Of a DNA stretch of 64,000 nt, positions 24,858 to 35,995 are shown piece by piece. Source of the stretch: Dipteronia dyeriana (Eukaryota; Streptophyta; Magnoliopsida; Sapindales; Sapindaceae). The stretch covers positions 18,121,291-18,185,290 of the forward strand of contig CM065301.1 in assembly GCA_032871835.1 (NCBI GenBank), in the 5' to 3' direction. The first letter of the stretch is position 1. The number at the start of each line of letters is the position of its first letter. A program made the position numbers and the translations under genes. The notes under the pieces are model-generated. The model searched no databases and was not told the DNA's origin. It saw only the letters and a program-made list of their open reading frames with translations.

Positions 24858-25850
24858 ATGACTACACCTACACCCCAAAACAATACTACTGGATATGAGA
24901 ACCCTCCAGAGGAAGTTGGTTCTAACTCTATTGATGATTGATTTTCTAGAATCGAATCTTCATTACTAGAGATGATGAATCAATTACGCACCTTGACTGC
25001 TACCGGACACGATACCCGAAATTAATGCCCAAATACCTCACCACGTCAACACATACAACCCATTCCCTTTCATATTGGTGACACCCCAACTCGTCAATCA
25101 TCCAATGCCCCATATGCCATACCTTATAATTTGAAACTTCGTATGCCAACTTTTGGAGGAGATGATCCAGACAGCTTCCTATACATGGCAGAACAGTGGT
25201 TTGAATATCTTGCTATACCAGAAGAAAATAATGTATCTATCGCCTCTTACAACTTGGAGGGCATTGCCTTAAAGTGGTACCGTTGGACAATCAAATTTTA
25301 CGGTATGATGATGTGGGCATAATTTTCAAAGGCATTGGTGGCTAGATTTGATAAATCCACTTTCAAAGTTTCTTTAGAAACCTTGTCCCACCTCAAGCAA
25401 ATTGGATCTATCTTATCGTACCATGATGAGTTTGAATGACTTTCACAATTAGTGGATGACCTGCCTGAACATTACTTAATCAGTAGTTTCATCGCCAGAT
25501 TAAAGAATGAAATCAGATATGAGGTAAAAATTCGAAAGCCAAGTACTTTATCACTTGCTTTTGAAATTGCCAGATTAATTGAAGACAAAATCAAATCTTC
25601 AAAACCATTACCTCAACCACGAACCACAAATCTTCTTTATGCTCGGACCACAGTCCCACCCACTAGTACTTCCCTACCTAGCCTCCTTGAGCCGCCACCA
25701 CAGGTCAAACCAGCCACTCACAAAACCAACCCCACTATCACACCAACCCAGCTTACCCCTATTCAAGCTAGAAACTGATGAGAGAAAGGTTTGTGTTATT
25801 ACTATGATGAAAAATATGTTCCTAGTCACCGTTGTTCTACCCCAAAACTG
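24858..25850 (+). pseudogene. Reina-like gag with four or more stops
   Basis: One frame from ATG 24858 carries the capsid gene but is cut by stops at 24939 (TGA), 25023 (TAA), 25320 (TAA) and 25437 (TGA). The gag domain reads LRMPTFGGDDPDSFLYMAEQ, EGIALKWYRWT and later LPEHYLISSFIARLKNEI. After a frame change near 25785 the zinc knuckle is visible as CYYYDEKYVPSHRC, where the second Cys is replaced by Tyr. Confidence 0.87.
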
Positions 25851-25979
25851 TTTATGATTAATGGCTTAATAGAACACGAAGAAGTGATTTATGGCTTAAT
25901 AGGACACGAAGAAGATGCTCATCAATTCTTCGAACTTGAGTCTTCCTAACTTGATTAAATCATTCAAGAAGTTTCCTTC

Positions 25980-27925
25980 CAGGCAATTACTGGCATTTGT
26001 CATCCTCAAACAATCAGAGTGCCGAGTCTAATCCAGAGCACCAAAGTTACTGTACTTATAGATGGTGGAAGCACCAATAACTTTATTGAGAAATCATTTG
26101 TGAGCAAGTCAGTATTCCAGTTTTGAAAGATAAAACATTTCAAGTTATGGTTGCCAATAATGAAAAAATTCAATGTGAAGGGCGTTGCATGTCTCTTATT
26201 ATTAATATTCAGGGAACAATAATCACTGCAAATATTTTTATGCTTCTTGTAGTTGCTAGTCAAATTGTTCTTGGAGTCCAGTGGTTACGCACGTTAGGGC
26301 AGATTGAAAAAGACTATGACAAATCAACCATGGTCTTCAAACATGACGGCAAGCGATATGTCTTCCAAGGGTTAAGGCCTTCAGAATTGAGGTAATTGAT
26401 CATCACCAATTAAAAAACATTGAGAGTCAAGGATTTTTCCTCCAGATTAACTTGTGCATAGAATCAGAAAACTTTGCTACTGATTGGGAATTTAGGCAAA
26501 TATTGGATGAATTTTCTTTGGTTTTCAATGAATCGTCAGGACTCTCACCATCGCGAAAGCATGATCACTATATACCCTTACAACATGGAAGTCATCCTGT
26601 TAATGTAAGGCCGTATAGATATCGATATTTTCAAATAGAAGAAATAGAAAAGCAAGTATGTGAAATGCTGACAGCAGGTGTCATTCGACCAAGTAGGAGC
26701 CCATTTTCTTCTCCAGTGCTTTTGGTTCGAAAAATGGATGGTGGTTGGCGAATGTGTGTTGACTACAGAACTCTTAACAAGGTAACTATCAAGGACAGGT
26801 TCCCTATTCCTATAATTGATGAGTTGTTAGACGAGCTCTATGGTGCCAAGTACTTTACAAAGCTCGATTTGCGTTCTGGTTACCATCAAAGTGGAGTTTC
26901 CAGTGAAGATGTGCCAAAAAATGCCCTTAGAACTCACGAAAGGCACTATGAGTTCCTAGTCATACCCTTTGGCCTCTCGAATGCTCCTGTAACATTTTAG
27001 AATTTAATGAATGATGTTTTTCACCCTCACTTGTGCCAATTTGTCTTAGTCTTCTTCAATGACATCTTGGTGTATAGCAAATCAAGAGACCAACACTTGC
27101 AGCACATAAGAAAAATCTTGGAAATTTTAAAAGCTAATAAACTTTTTGCTAAACTTTCTAAATACAGGTTTGGCTTCTCAAAAGTAGATTACCTAGGTCA
27201 TTATATTTCTCAAGATGGAGTTGCAGTATATCAAAAAAAAAAGTGTAGTCAACTGGCCATAACTAAAAAATGTGAAAGACATGCAAGGATTCCTGGGTCT
27301 TGCTGGATATTATCGTAAGTTTATCCAGGGATATGGTATTGTAGCGGCACCACTGACTCAGTTACCTACCAAAAATGGCTTCAAATGGCCCGAAGATGCA
27401 CAATCGACTTTCAATGGTCTGAAAAAAACATTATCAAGTCCACCCGTTTTGGCACTTCCTGATTTCTCAAAACCATTTATTATTGAGTATGATGCTAGTA
27501 GGAGTGGAATTGGTGCAATTCTTATGCAAGAAAAGCAACCGATTGTTTTTTCTTTCAGTGAAGCGATCAATGGGAAGTTGTTTTCTCTCTCCACTTATGA
27601 AAAAGAGTTGTTGGCCTTGGTAAAAGCTATTTAAAAGTGGCAACCATAATTGTTGAGAAGACCATTTGTGGTGAAGACTAATCAAAAAAGCTTGAAATTT
27701 CTCCTAGATCAAAGAATTGTTACTCCGGCACAACAACACTGGTTCCCTAAGATTTTGGGGTGTGATTACGTGGTGGAATATAAGAAAGGAAGAGAAAATA
27801 CTGGTGTTGATGCCTTGTCACATAGAGATGAATATTTGGAGGAGGCTGAACACGCCAACATAAAGAAGGTTTTTTTTTTCTATTTCTTTCCCAATTTCTC
27901 CATTATGGGAGGAAATCAGACATGA
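25980..27925 (+). pseudogene. Reina-like protease, RT and RNase H, broken
   Basis: The protease active-site neighbourhood VLIDGGSTNNFI lies at about 26053-26088. RT spans about 26452-27240: AGVIRPSRSPFSSPVLLV, GGWRMCVDYRTLNKVTIKD, FTKLDLRSGYHQ, LVIPFGLSNAP. It has a nonsense TAG at 26998-27000 where relatives have Gln. The active-site box reads FFNDIL (27052-27066); relatives have FFDD, so the first catalytic Asp is Asn (codon 27058-27060). A poly-A frameshift follows near 27235. RNase H at 27272-27925 contains IIEYDASRSGIGAILMQ, STYEKELLALVKAI and a TAA at 27632. The final part is GRENTGVDALSH. Confidence 0.9.
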
Positions 27926-28089
27926 GGTTCAAACTGACTCTTTTTATACAGGGATAATTAATTCTCTTTTAATTTCTCAAAAAGATGAAATATCTCCTAA
28001 CCCACAACAGGTTTTTTCTCTTCATCCAGAATGTTTTCAACTAAAAGAAGGGATTTTTTTTTACAAGAATTGTGTCCTTCTAAAGCCAG

Positions 28090-29465
28090 ATTCTCCACTC
28101 ATACCAAAAAATTTAACCCTCCATCACTCTAGTCCAGCGGCAAGACATTTCGATTATCATAAAACAACAATATTACTGGTGAAAGAATTGTATTGGCCGT
28201 CTAAGATGAAACAATCCATCCTACATTATATCAAGGAGTGTGATACATTCAACGTTGCAAGGATGTTTCCACCAAACCAGTAGGACTCCTTCAACCATTA
28301 CAAACTCTGACACAGGTGTGGGTTGATATTTCACTTGATTTTATTGAAGGATTACTAATTTCGATGGGCAAGTCTGTTATCATGTTAGTGGTGGATAGAT
28401 TATCCAAGTATGCTCATTTTTTGCCACTAAAACATCCTTATACTGCACAAAATGTGGCTCTTGCATTTTTTTAAGGAAATTGTAAAGCTTCATGGAATTC
28501 CTAGCTCCATTATTAGTGATCGAGATGTTGTGTTCACTAGTTCTTTTCAGAATGAATTGTTTAAATTGTAGAATACTAAGTTTTGTATGAGTTCTTCATA
28601 TCATCCATAATCTAATGGGCAAACGGAAGCAGACAATAAGGTGTTAAAGCAGTATTTAAGGTGTTTTGTCTGGGCTTAACCAAACAAATGGATGGATTGG
28701 CTTCCTTGGGTTGAATATAGCTACAATACCTCTTCTCACTCCTCTTCCAAGATGACACCTTTTGAAGTTTTTTATGGGCGACCACCACCTCTATTGTTGC
28801 CGTATGAGCCAGGTACAACAAAAAAAATTACTGTTGATGAAATATTGAAGAACAAAGAGGAGATATTGAAAAGTTTGTGTGACAACCTTGCATCTGTACA
28901 AAATCGAATGAAACAACAGACTGATAAACATATGAAAGAAGTGATATCTAATGTTAGTGATCCTGTCTATGTAAAGTTACAACCTTATCGACAACAAACG
29001 GTCTCTTACCGTGGTAATATGAAGTTGTCTCCACGCTACTTTGGCCCTTTCACGATTACAGAATGTATTGGTACAATGGCTTATCGTCTTAATTTGCCAG
29101 CGACGTCACGGGTGTATAATGTTTTTCATGTTAGCCATCTTAGGGCGCGTCTTAGGCATGAAGAACCACTGTTTTCTTTTCCACCACCCAGTAAAGGAGA
29201 GGAGGAAGAGGGACTGAATCCAGAAACAATTTTGAAGACAAGAATTGTCCAGAAATGGAAGTATAGGCCAAAACTGAAGTTCTTATCAAATGGCTTAACA
29301 TGTATATGTCTGAGGCAACTTGGGAAGACCTACGACTATTCAAGCGATCTTTTCCAACATTCATCCTTGAGGGCAAGGATGTTTCGAATGAGGGAGATAT
29401 TTTATGTGCCACGTTATCTCACAATATTGTTTAACTACCTTAACATGGCTTATTCACATGTCTAA
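28090..29465 (+). pseudogene. Reina-like integrase with chromodomain, broken
   Basis: The zinc region is readable near 28110-28265 (LHHSSPAARHFDYHKTT, YIKECDTFNVA). The DDE core has WVDISLDFI (first Asp, about 28320), ISDRDVVFTSSFQ (second Asp, about 28513) and NGQTEADNKVLKQYL (Glu, about 28617), spread over frames with several stops. The C-terminal part at 28692-29465 gives PWVEYSYNTSSHSSSKMTP, FEVFYGRPPP, RYFGPFTITECIGTMAYRL and YNVFHVSHLR. The chromodomain follows (PETILKTRIVQKW) and, after a frameshift near 29270, IKWLNMYMSEATWEDL. The chromodomain is the module that directs such elements to chromatin. Confidence 0.88.
29390..29404 (+). promoter_or_regulatory. Polypurine tract of the Reina-like element
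   Basis: GAGGGAGATATTTTA lies immediately before the 3' LTR. It overlaps the end of the integrase reading frame, which continues into the LTR, as in other compact chromoviruses. Confidence 0.65.
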
Positions 29466-29720
29466 GTTCATGGGTTGTTTTCCTTTTTTTTTAGAGTTGT
29501 TGCAATTTATGCTTTTGTAGTGTTGTTACAGTTTATGCTTTTGTAGTGGGTTAGTGCCCTATTTTTTAGGACCAATATGTTTATTTTTACTTTAAATTAA
29601 GTGTAAGAATTGAGCAAAGGGGATCATGATCAGAAAATCAATATTTCTTATTTCTCAATCTTGTCTTCTTTTCTCTCTCAATTCTCTATTTCTGCAATAT
29701 TTATTATGTTATACGCTACA
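29405..29720 (+). repeat. 3' LTR of the Reina-like element
   Basis: 316 bp, starting TGTGCCACGTTATCTCAC and ending ATACGCTACA. It lacks an insertion of a few bases near the end that the left copy carries (AAAGTAGC near 24816). Confidence 0.92.
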
Positions 29721-29961
29721 TTTTACCATCGGACTAATCTCATCTCTTTAAAAATTAAGGATTTAACACTACGTTTAAACTTTAAAGTTAAAATGTCCAT
29801 ATCTGATTTGGTAAGAGCTTGATTATAATTATGCTATATCCTATATTGGCACAAATAATATTGGTCATACTTGCATCTTCGTATCATATAAGGATGACCA
29901 ATTTTGTGTCTACCATACGCATCGATCGCATATAATGTTATAATATATTAAGCTTGATCAA

Positions 29962-31092
29962 CGGAGTGTTAGGTTTTGGCTCGTATTCTCAAGTGAACCC
30001 AATGTTAACCAAACAATACACAATTGATGTGGAGTTTTCTAGAGACGTGTGATAACGTTTGGAAGTTGAAGATGGTGTTTGAGGGAGGTTTAAAGACAAA
30101 GAAAAACTGAAGAAAACGAAATCTGGTAGGTACCGCAGTCTGAACCGCGGTGCGGACACGTGCACAGACCGCGACACAGAGAGCGATCGAACTCCTGTGG
30201 ATTTATGCGGTGTGGACCGCGGCGGAGGTAATGCACCAACCGCCGTACTCAGAGCGGTGCTCGACAGTTTTGGTCCGTGGTGTTGGGTGCGGGTGGCCAA
30301 CCGCTACCCAAACCGCGGCAATAATGAATCTTGCCCAAATTAGGAATGTTGCACGAAAATAGGAAACATGTTTTCTTCCGGAAGTTTTTGTGCTAATCAG
30401 AAAAGGAAAGAGTTTGTCTTCATGAAGAATAGGAAAGTCATATACTTGAAGGAAAAGGATTTCTCCTTAATAAGAAGACTTGTCATAAATAGGAAATAGT
30501 ATTTATATAGAACAAGTAATTCTTGTATGTCTAGGAGTAGGATTTCCTTTTATGTTAAGCTCCCTGTAACTAATATAAATAGACCTTGTATCTAGGTTAT
30601 TTTGTGTGGAGAAAAAAAACACCATGTAATATTGGAGAGTAATAGAGAGATCGGGGTGAGAGACCCGTGGGAATATCCGGAGAGGGATCTAAGGGAATAT
30701 CCGGAGAGGGATCTAAGGGAATATCAGTGGATCAAGTAAAAGATCCGTGGGTGATATTCAGGGGAGACCTAGGGGATATTGTGGGGTTCTTGATGAGGAT
30801 CTTGTGAGTATGGTTTGGGGTTTGGGGTTTGGGGTTTGGGGTTTGGGTGTGAGAGAGAATCCTGAAATATATGGTTGTAACAATTTGTCATATAGTTGAA
30901 TTTTCTCTGTCATCCTGACGGCCCGTGGTATTTTACCGGATTTGGGTTTTCCAGTATATCTTGTATTGTGATTGGTTTATTTTCTATCATCTATTTTTTC
31001 TGCTATTGACGTTATTAATTGCTACGAGTTATGGGCATATATTAGGCACGACGATTCCACGTTCATCGGTTCCGAAATTATCCAACACGGAG
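29962..31092. mobile_element. Solo LTR with perfect 5-bp target duplication
   Basis: The 1121-bp unit 29967-31087 starts TGTTAGGTTTTGG and ends TTATCCAACA, so it has TG...CA ends with inverted TGTT/AACA. It is flanked by CGGAG on both sides (29962-29966 and 31088-31092). There is no internal retroelement domain, so it is best read as the remnant of unequal recombination between two LTRs. A TATA-like box TATAAATAG near 30577 could be the LTR promoter, suggesting plus-strand orientation. It also carries two copies of GGGAATATCCGGAGAGGGAT (30670-30720) and a (TTTGGGG)n run. The family is not identified. Confidence 0.87.
30814..30847 (+). repeat. (TTTGGGG)n telomere-like run inside the solo LTR
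   Basis: About five head-to-tail copies of TTTGGGG. The usual plant telomere unit is TTTAGGG, so this is a G-richer variant; its place inside an LTR argues for local slippage rather than a telomere. Confidence 0.8.
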
Positions 31093-32099
31093 GAAATCAT
31101 ATAATCCTCAATCGTGTATAATCACAATTTATAGACACAAGAAATTCACTGTATATTACTATGACAAATCAGGTCATGACTAATGACTCATGAGTCGAGT
31201 GCCTTTGAGCTTCCGCTGAAAGCGGTCCAGGAGAACTCCATTTCAAATTGGTATCTTCGTCAGAGGAAGAGAAATGAAGAAAATTAGTTGTTGAAAAATA
31301 GAAAGACAGCGAGAGAGACATGAGTGTACGCACAGTTTTATTAATATATTCAACTCATACGACTAAAGTATTTATTTACCTCTTTTCTGATGAAAATCTT
31401 CGTTGAAGACAACATGAACGTTCTATTTGTTAAGTTTCCTTATTTTTACGTATTTATGAGATATTATATATATCATTTGAAAAATTTTAAATGTGAGATT
31501 TTCCGTAAGGAATCCCCAATAATTATTGGTAAAAGAAATTCTGTATCAAAAAATTAATATATATAGTAATTTCTCTTTTCAATGTAAGATTTAACTTATA
31601 TTTTATCTTTTTAATGTAAGAATAAATTCTCAATAGTTACCATTATCTTCTATTTTACCTTTTCAACGTAAGATTTAACTTCACATATTGATTCTATAAA
31701 TCTATAATATCATTATCACTGACATCTTATTAGTAGTTTGCGAGTGAATTGCGCACGTCTCACTCCAAATTAATGTTAACCTAGACGAATTCAACCTTCA
31801 AGTTTGATTACATGGATTCAAAACTAGATTTTTCGAACAATTTCAATTAAAGACACGTGAATGCATGGTAGAGCTGTAATTAAGAGTATACGTGTTTCCT
31901 TGGAATTTGAAGTTTACATCAATCTATTTGCAGGACAAAATTTTGTTCTTTGAGATTAAGAAATTTAGTAATTTCACACGAGACATGCATGCAACTTGTT
32001 TCATAGGCTAGTCATAGCAAATATAAGTATTGAGTGGGCGAAGTAATTAATACAGCAGTTTAATTAGGTTCCGATAATTCTAGATCGTAATTTGTATTA
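31093..32099. other. AT-rich spacer
   Basis: No gene seen. Near 31470-31690 the phrases TTTTCAATGTAAGATTTAACTT, TTTTTAATGTAAGAATAAATT and TTTTCAACGTAAGATTTAACTT repeat imperfectly, an old local duplication. Confidence 0.4.
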
Positions 32100-32495
32100 G
32101 ATTATTCGATGTATATATCAAAATCAATGTTAAATTTGACATAAAAAATAATATAATACTATATTTGGTATATTATTTTATCGTAGATGTATAATTCTAT
32201 TTGTAATGCTATTTTTTTTTATTATTTAAAATTATAGAAATCAACAAATATAATTAATACATATTATTTAAAATTATAAAAGTCAATAATTAATACTTTC
32301 ATTATAGTTATATAATGGTATTTTTGTAATTAAAAAATTAGTATTTATTGTTGTGTCAAATTTGACACAAAAAAATAATATATGTCAAATTTGGCATAAT
32401 ATTTGGTATTGTATTGAAGTATGTTTTTATTTTTTTTACTTTATGTCAAATTATAGCATTAACATACTCAAACAACATTGCATTGTAGATGCTCT
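32100..32495. mobile_element. MITE-like palindromic element
   Basis: Inverted ends: AATGTTAAATTTGACATAAA near 32124 and, read backwards from 32470, AATGCTATAATTTGACATAAA. The interior repeats TCAAATTTGACAC-type phrases and is very AT-rich. The right border TTGTAGATGCTC resembles the ends of common plant hAT-type MITEs. No clear target duplication was found, so the exact borders are approximate. Confidence 0.45.
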
Positions 32496-32498
32496 CAC

Positions 32499-32501
32499 AA
32501 C

Positions 32502-32551
<50 letters not shown>
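32499..32551. repeat. (CT)n(TA)n microsatellite
   Basis: A CT dinucleotide run passes directly into a TA run of about 30 bp. A further (TA)n/(CA)n run sits at 32703-32728. Confidence 0.9.
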
Positions 32552-32554
<3 letters not shown>

Positions 32555-32565
32555 TGTGCATTGAT

Positions 32566-32690
32566 ATGAATTTATCAGTGCGTTGATATACTTTGACTCA
32601 AAGTATATGTACTTATCAAAACTTCACTATAATCAATGGTCCACATGCAACGCACTGATGTAAGTTATATCAGTACGCACCGAGGAGAAA
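32566..32690. repeat. Copy 1 of a dispersed repeat shared with 62465-62600
   Basis: Contains TTGATATACTTTGACTCAAA and CAATGGTCCACATGCAACG; the reverse complement matches 62465-62600 (GTTATATCAGGACGTTG, TATGGACCATTAATTATG, AAGTCAAAGTATG). The two copies are in opposite orientation about 30 kb apart. Confidence 0.6.
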
Positions 32691-32740
32691 ATGACTATTT
32701 ACATATATATATATATACACACACACCCAATTTTTCTATT

Positions 32741-32823
32741 ATCAGTTCGAACTGATATAAAATATATCAGTTCGAACTGATATAAAATATATCAGTTCGA
32801 ACTGATATAAAATATATCAGTTC
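32741..32823. repeat. Tandem repeat of a 25-bp palindromic unit
   Basis: Three perfect 25-bp units starting ATCAGTTCGAACTGAT at 32741, 32766 and 32791, plus an 8-bp partial copy. The first 16 bases of each unit form a perfect palindrome. A diverged half-copy occurs near 32902 (TATATCAGTTCAAATTGACA). Confidence 0.9.
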
Positions 32824-33564
32824 CTTACATGTGAGTTATTGGATTTAAATGCTTTGACTTGACTGTATGCATTTTTTAATACATCATTTAATATATTTTA
32901 TATCAGTTCAAATTGACAGTAGAAAGACTATATATACGATTTATTTCACCTTCCAGTTACCACAAGTCATGTGAGTTCAAGTGTCACCTTATTGCATGTG
33001 ATCAAGGTGGGTTAGAAATCCATTACTCGGCAAGATATGTGAAAATCAATGTTATGCTAGATTTAAGATCCCTCTGGTATTATTGGGGCAAGCATTATTG
33101 TTATATTATAAGAAGACTTAAGGGTCGTTTGTTTTTTTATCTGAAGACTTAACAATCCTAATTTTTTCTGAAAGTTGAATAGAGATTGAAATATGAACCT
33201 GAATGACAGGTTTTTTTTTTCTCACATCTGAATGTATTATCAACATGTTTATTTTTTAATAATAAAATCGACTAAAAATAAGTAATATTATTGTTACGTT
33301 ATACGGAGACTTTTAATTTTACATGCTTATCCTAAATTCTAAACGTAGGTTGTCTAAACCTATGCCAACCTAATGTTTTGTTTTGACAAAAATAAACAAG
33401 ATGTTGGTCGATTTGTGTTTTCCAATTCTTGATTTCAGTAATACGATAGGATTGTCCCAGCTAAAAATTGCATATCAGAAAGAATGAGAGTCTCATAATT
33501 TTATAAATATCCTTTATGTTTGTGTTCTTCCTAATAACTATCTCCTTTGATTGATTTTAGAGAT

Positions 33565-34970
33565 ATTATTACAATCTTCCCCTTTAGTTTATCCTATTCC
33601 CCATTTCTCCGCTCTAGTTTCATAATAGCCAAAATGCCCCTAGTTTACTTTATTTCCTATTATCCTCTTACCATTAGTAATTCTGTTAAAAGGTCACATT
33701 CGCCGTTAATTATGAAGGATAAAATAGTAAATAAACCCCAAATGCATGAATGAGCAATATCTATGAAAGGTAAAATGGTAAAATAACATATAAAGACATA
33801 ATTTCCGAAGGGAAAAAGATTAAAAAAATGATGCATTTAATAATAATAAATTAAATATTGTATAACATAAATGGATGTAATTGATATACCTAACTTGAAT
33901 ATTGACATGATGCAAATAAACTAAGAGACTCGTAGTTATGGGTGGCAACGGGTCAGATTGGGGCCGAATCGTTCCGCCCCAAACCAGAAACTCATTTTTT
34001 ACAGGTTTTTCCAAACCCGGTCCGTTACTTGATTGGGTTTTTGATTTCTGCCTCAAGCCCGATTCGATTGGGGTAGGGGTGCCCCAAACCCAACCCGAAT
34101 GACCTGATTCATTTTATCCCTAAAAAATTCTCAAACCACTAAATATATAAATTATTTTACCATATGATTGAATTTTAGGACATTTTAGTTAAATTTTAAC
34201 ATTAAATTAATATATATATATATATATACACTTTTTTTTCTCCTTATTGGATATATAAATATACACTTAAATACAAACATACACCATCGAAAACATTTTA
34301 ACATACACTTAAAATTCATACATACAAAAAATATGATTAGGTAAAAAGACAGAGATTAGAGATTTGTTTATTCATTTATATTTTTATATTTTTAAAAATA
34401 ATTATATAAATACCGGGTCAAACGGGACGGGTTGGGGCACAAGGGGTTGACTCATACCCGACCCGATAAACCAGGATAAAAAAGTTTGAACCAAACCGAC
34501 CCTAGCCCCGTTTTAAGCGCTCCAAACCCGCCCTAAACAGATCGAGACCCCGCCGATTTAGAGCGGGTTGGGGATTTTTGCCAACCCTACTCGTAGTCCC
34601 TTACATTCTCATGAGTACCTTAGTTTTCATCTTCTTCTTCAACTATTCCTCTTAACCGTTCGCACCAAAAACAAACCCTAGCTACTAGGCAACCACCATC
34701 AAAGCTTGACAATGTATGACTAATGGGTTTGAATTTGAATCATTGAAATTGATTTTGAACCTTATCAAACTATTACAAACTAGACGTTTGGAGAAGGAAA
34801 ATGTCTTTTTAATGCTTTGAATGTGTCAAAATTCACCTTTTTTACAACAAAACTAGCAAAAATGGGCATAATGGGAAATAAATGAAATAAAGGGGGATTT
34901 TGACTATTAATGAAACTAGAAAAGGAAAATGGGAAATATGGTAAACTTGATGGGCATTTTGATAAAAAAA
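33565..34970. mobile_element. Long-inverted-repeat element (MULE-like) with a nested hAT
   Basis: The stretch 33567-33685 (including TTCATAATAGCCAAAATGCC and TTTACTTTATTTCCTATTATCC) matches the reverse complement of about 34840-34960 (TTCATTAATAGTCAAAATCC, TTTCATTTATTTCCCATTAT), giving imperfect inverted repeats of roughly 100 bp. Long inverted repeats suggest a Mutator-like element, but no 9-bp duplication was found, so borders and class are tentative. The hAT at 33937-34589 lies inside it. Confidence 0.45.
33929..34597. mobile_element. Non-autonomous hAT element 1
   Basis: A 653-bp element (33937-34589) flanked by a perfect 8-bp duplication CTCGTAGT (33929-33936 and 34590-34597). Ends are TATGGGTGGCAACGGGT and, read backwards, TAGGGTTGGCAAAAATCCCC, typical of plant hAT elements whose subterminal regions are rich in GGGT/ACCC. 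No transposase is encoded. Confidence 0.88.
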
Positions 34971-35015
34971 AATAACCACAAAAAGATCTCAACTCTCAAA
35001 TCTGACATTCAAGTG

Positions 35016-35597
35016 AAAATAACTAGGGGTGGGCATTAAGTTGCGATTCGAACCGATTTGAACCAAATCGAACCGAAAAAATGGTATTCGATTCGATTCG
35101 ATTCGATTCGTAAGGGTAATTCGGTTTAAACCGGTTTAAAATTTGAAAATCGAATTTTTTTCGGTTCAAACCGGTTTGATTTTCTTAAAACCGGATTGAA
35201 CCGAATAAACCGAGTATATAAGTAAAAAAAAAACCTAATATATTTAATATATTTAAGGGTAATATGTTTTTAACTGATTTATATTTTATATTTTTAAGTT
35301 ATGTTTGATTTGATTTTTTTGGCTATTCTGATGTCCAAAATTAGTATCCAACAACCCATTCATGTTGTAAAAAAAATTCAAAAAACCCATTAAACTAGCC
35401 GGCCCATTAGACCCAAAACCAAATTGAATCTAACCGAATCAAATCGATTAAAATAGGTTTAATTCAATTTGGTTTCCATTTCTTGTTAGGTTTAAACCGG
35501 TTCAATTTTAGATGAATCGAAATATTTTAGGTTCAATTGGGTTTGACCTAAAATCGAATCGAATCGAATCGAACCATGTCCACCCATAAAAATAACA
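35016..35597. mobile_element. Non-autonomous hAT element 2
   Basis: A 566-bp element (35024-35589) with a perfect 8-bp duplication AAAATAAC (35016-35023 and 35590-35597). Ends are TAGGGGTGGGCATTAAG and, read backwards, TATGGGTGGACATGG. The subterminal regions carry runs of ATTCG repeats (35088-35110) answered by CGAAT repeats (35554-35572), so the ends can fold back. It is non-coding. Confidence 0.9.
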
Positions 35598-35995
35598 TAC
35601 AAATAAAAACAAAAGTAGACAAGTAGACAAACAAAAGGAGGATCAGACATTCAGATGAAAATGATCGGTGGTAAGTATCCACACCTCATGATTCCTCACT
35701 CAATATGAAAATATCGTAAAAGTTAAGAAAGAAAACTCTATTAACTAAATCAACAAAATAAAATATATTTTCAATGTTTAAATATATATGACCTGGTGTA
35801 TACCTAGACCTGCCTATCCTTAATGCTATAATTATTACACGGGATTAGACCGGGTTAGATTATTTTTAATACTGTCTAATGTTTAGGGTTACCACTGAGT
35901 TAGATAGTCCAACCTAATGGTTCCACTTTATTACTTTTATAATCCGACCTGGGTGGGATTATGCAAACCCAACAAAATTGGTGGATTTGTATATA

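Larger units (their letters stand above)
24515..29720 (+). mobile_element. Reina-like Ty3/gypsy chromovirus
   Basis: A 5.2-kb plus-strand element with short LTRs (24515-24834 and 29405-29720). It is flanked by TGTTA (24510-24514) and TTTTA (29721-29725), 4 of 5 identical. The order gag, protease, RT, RNase H, integrase, with a chromodomain at the integrase C-terminus, marks a chromovirus. The small size and LTRs of about 316-320 bp match the Reina lineage. The left LTR begins CGTGCC instead of TGTGCC, a mutated terminus. All genes are broken. Confidence 0.92.

Noticed and set aside
30814..30847. Interstitial telomere
   Set aside because: The unit is TTTGGGG, not TTTAGGG, and the run lies inside a solo LTR with clean borders.
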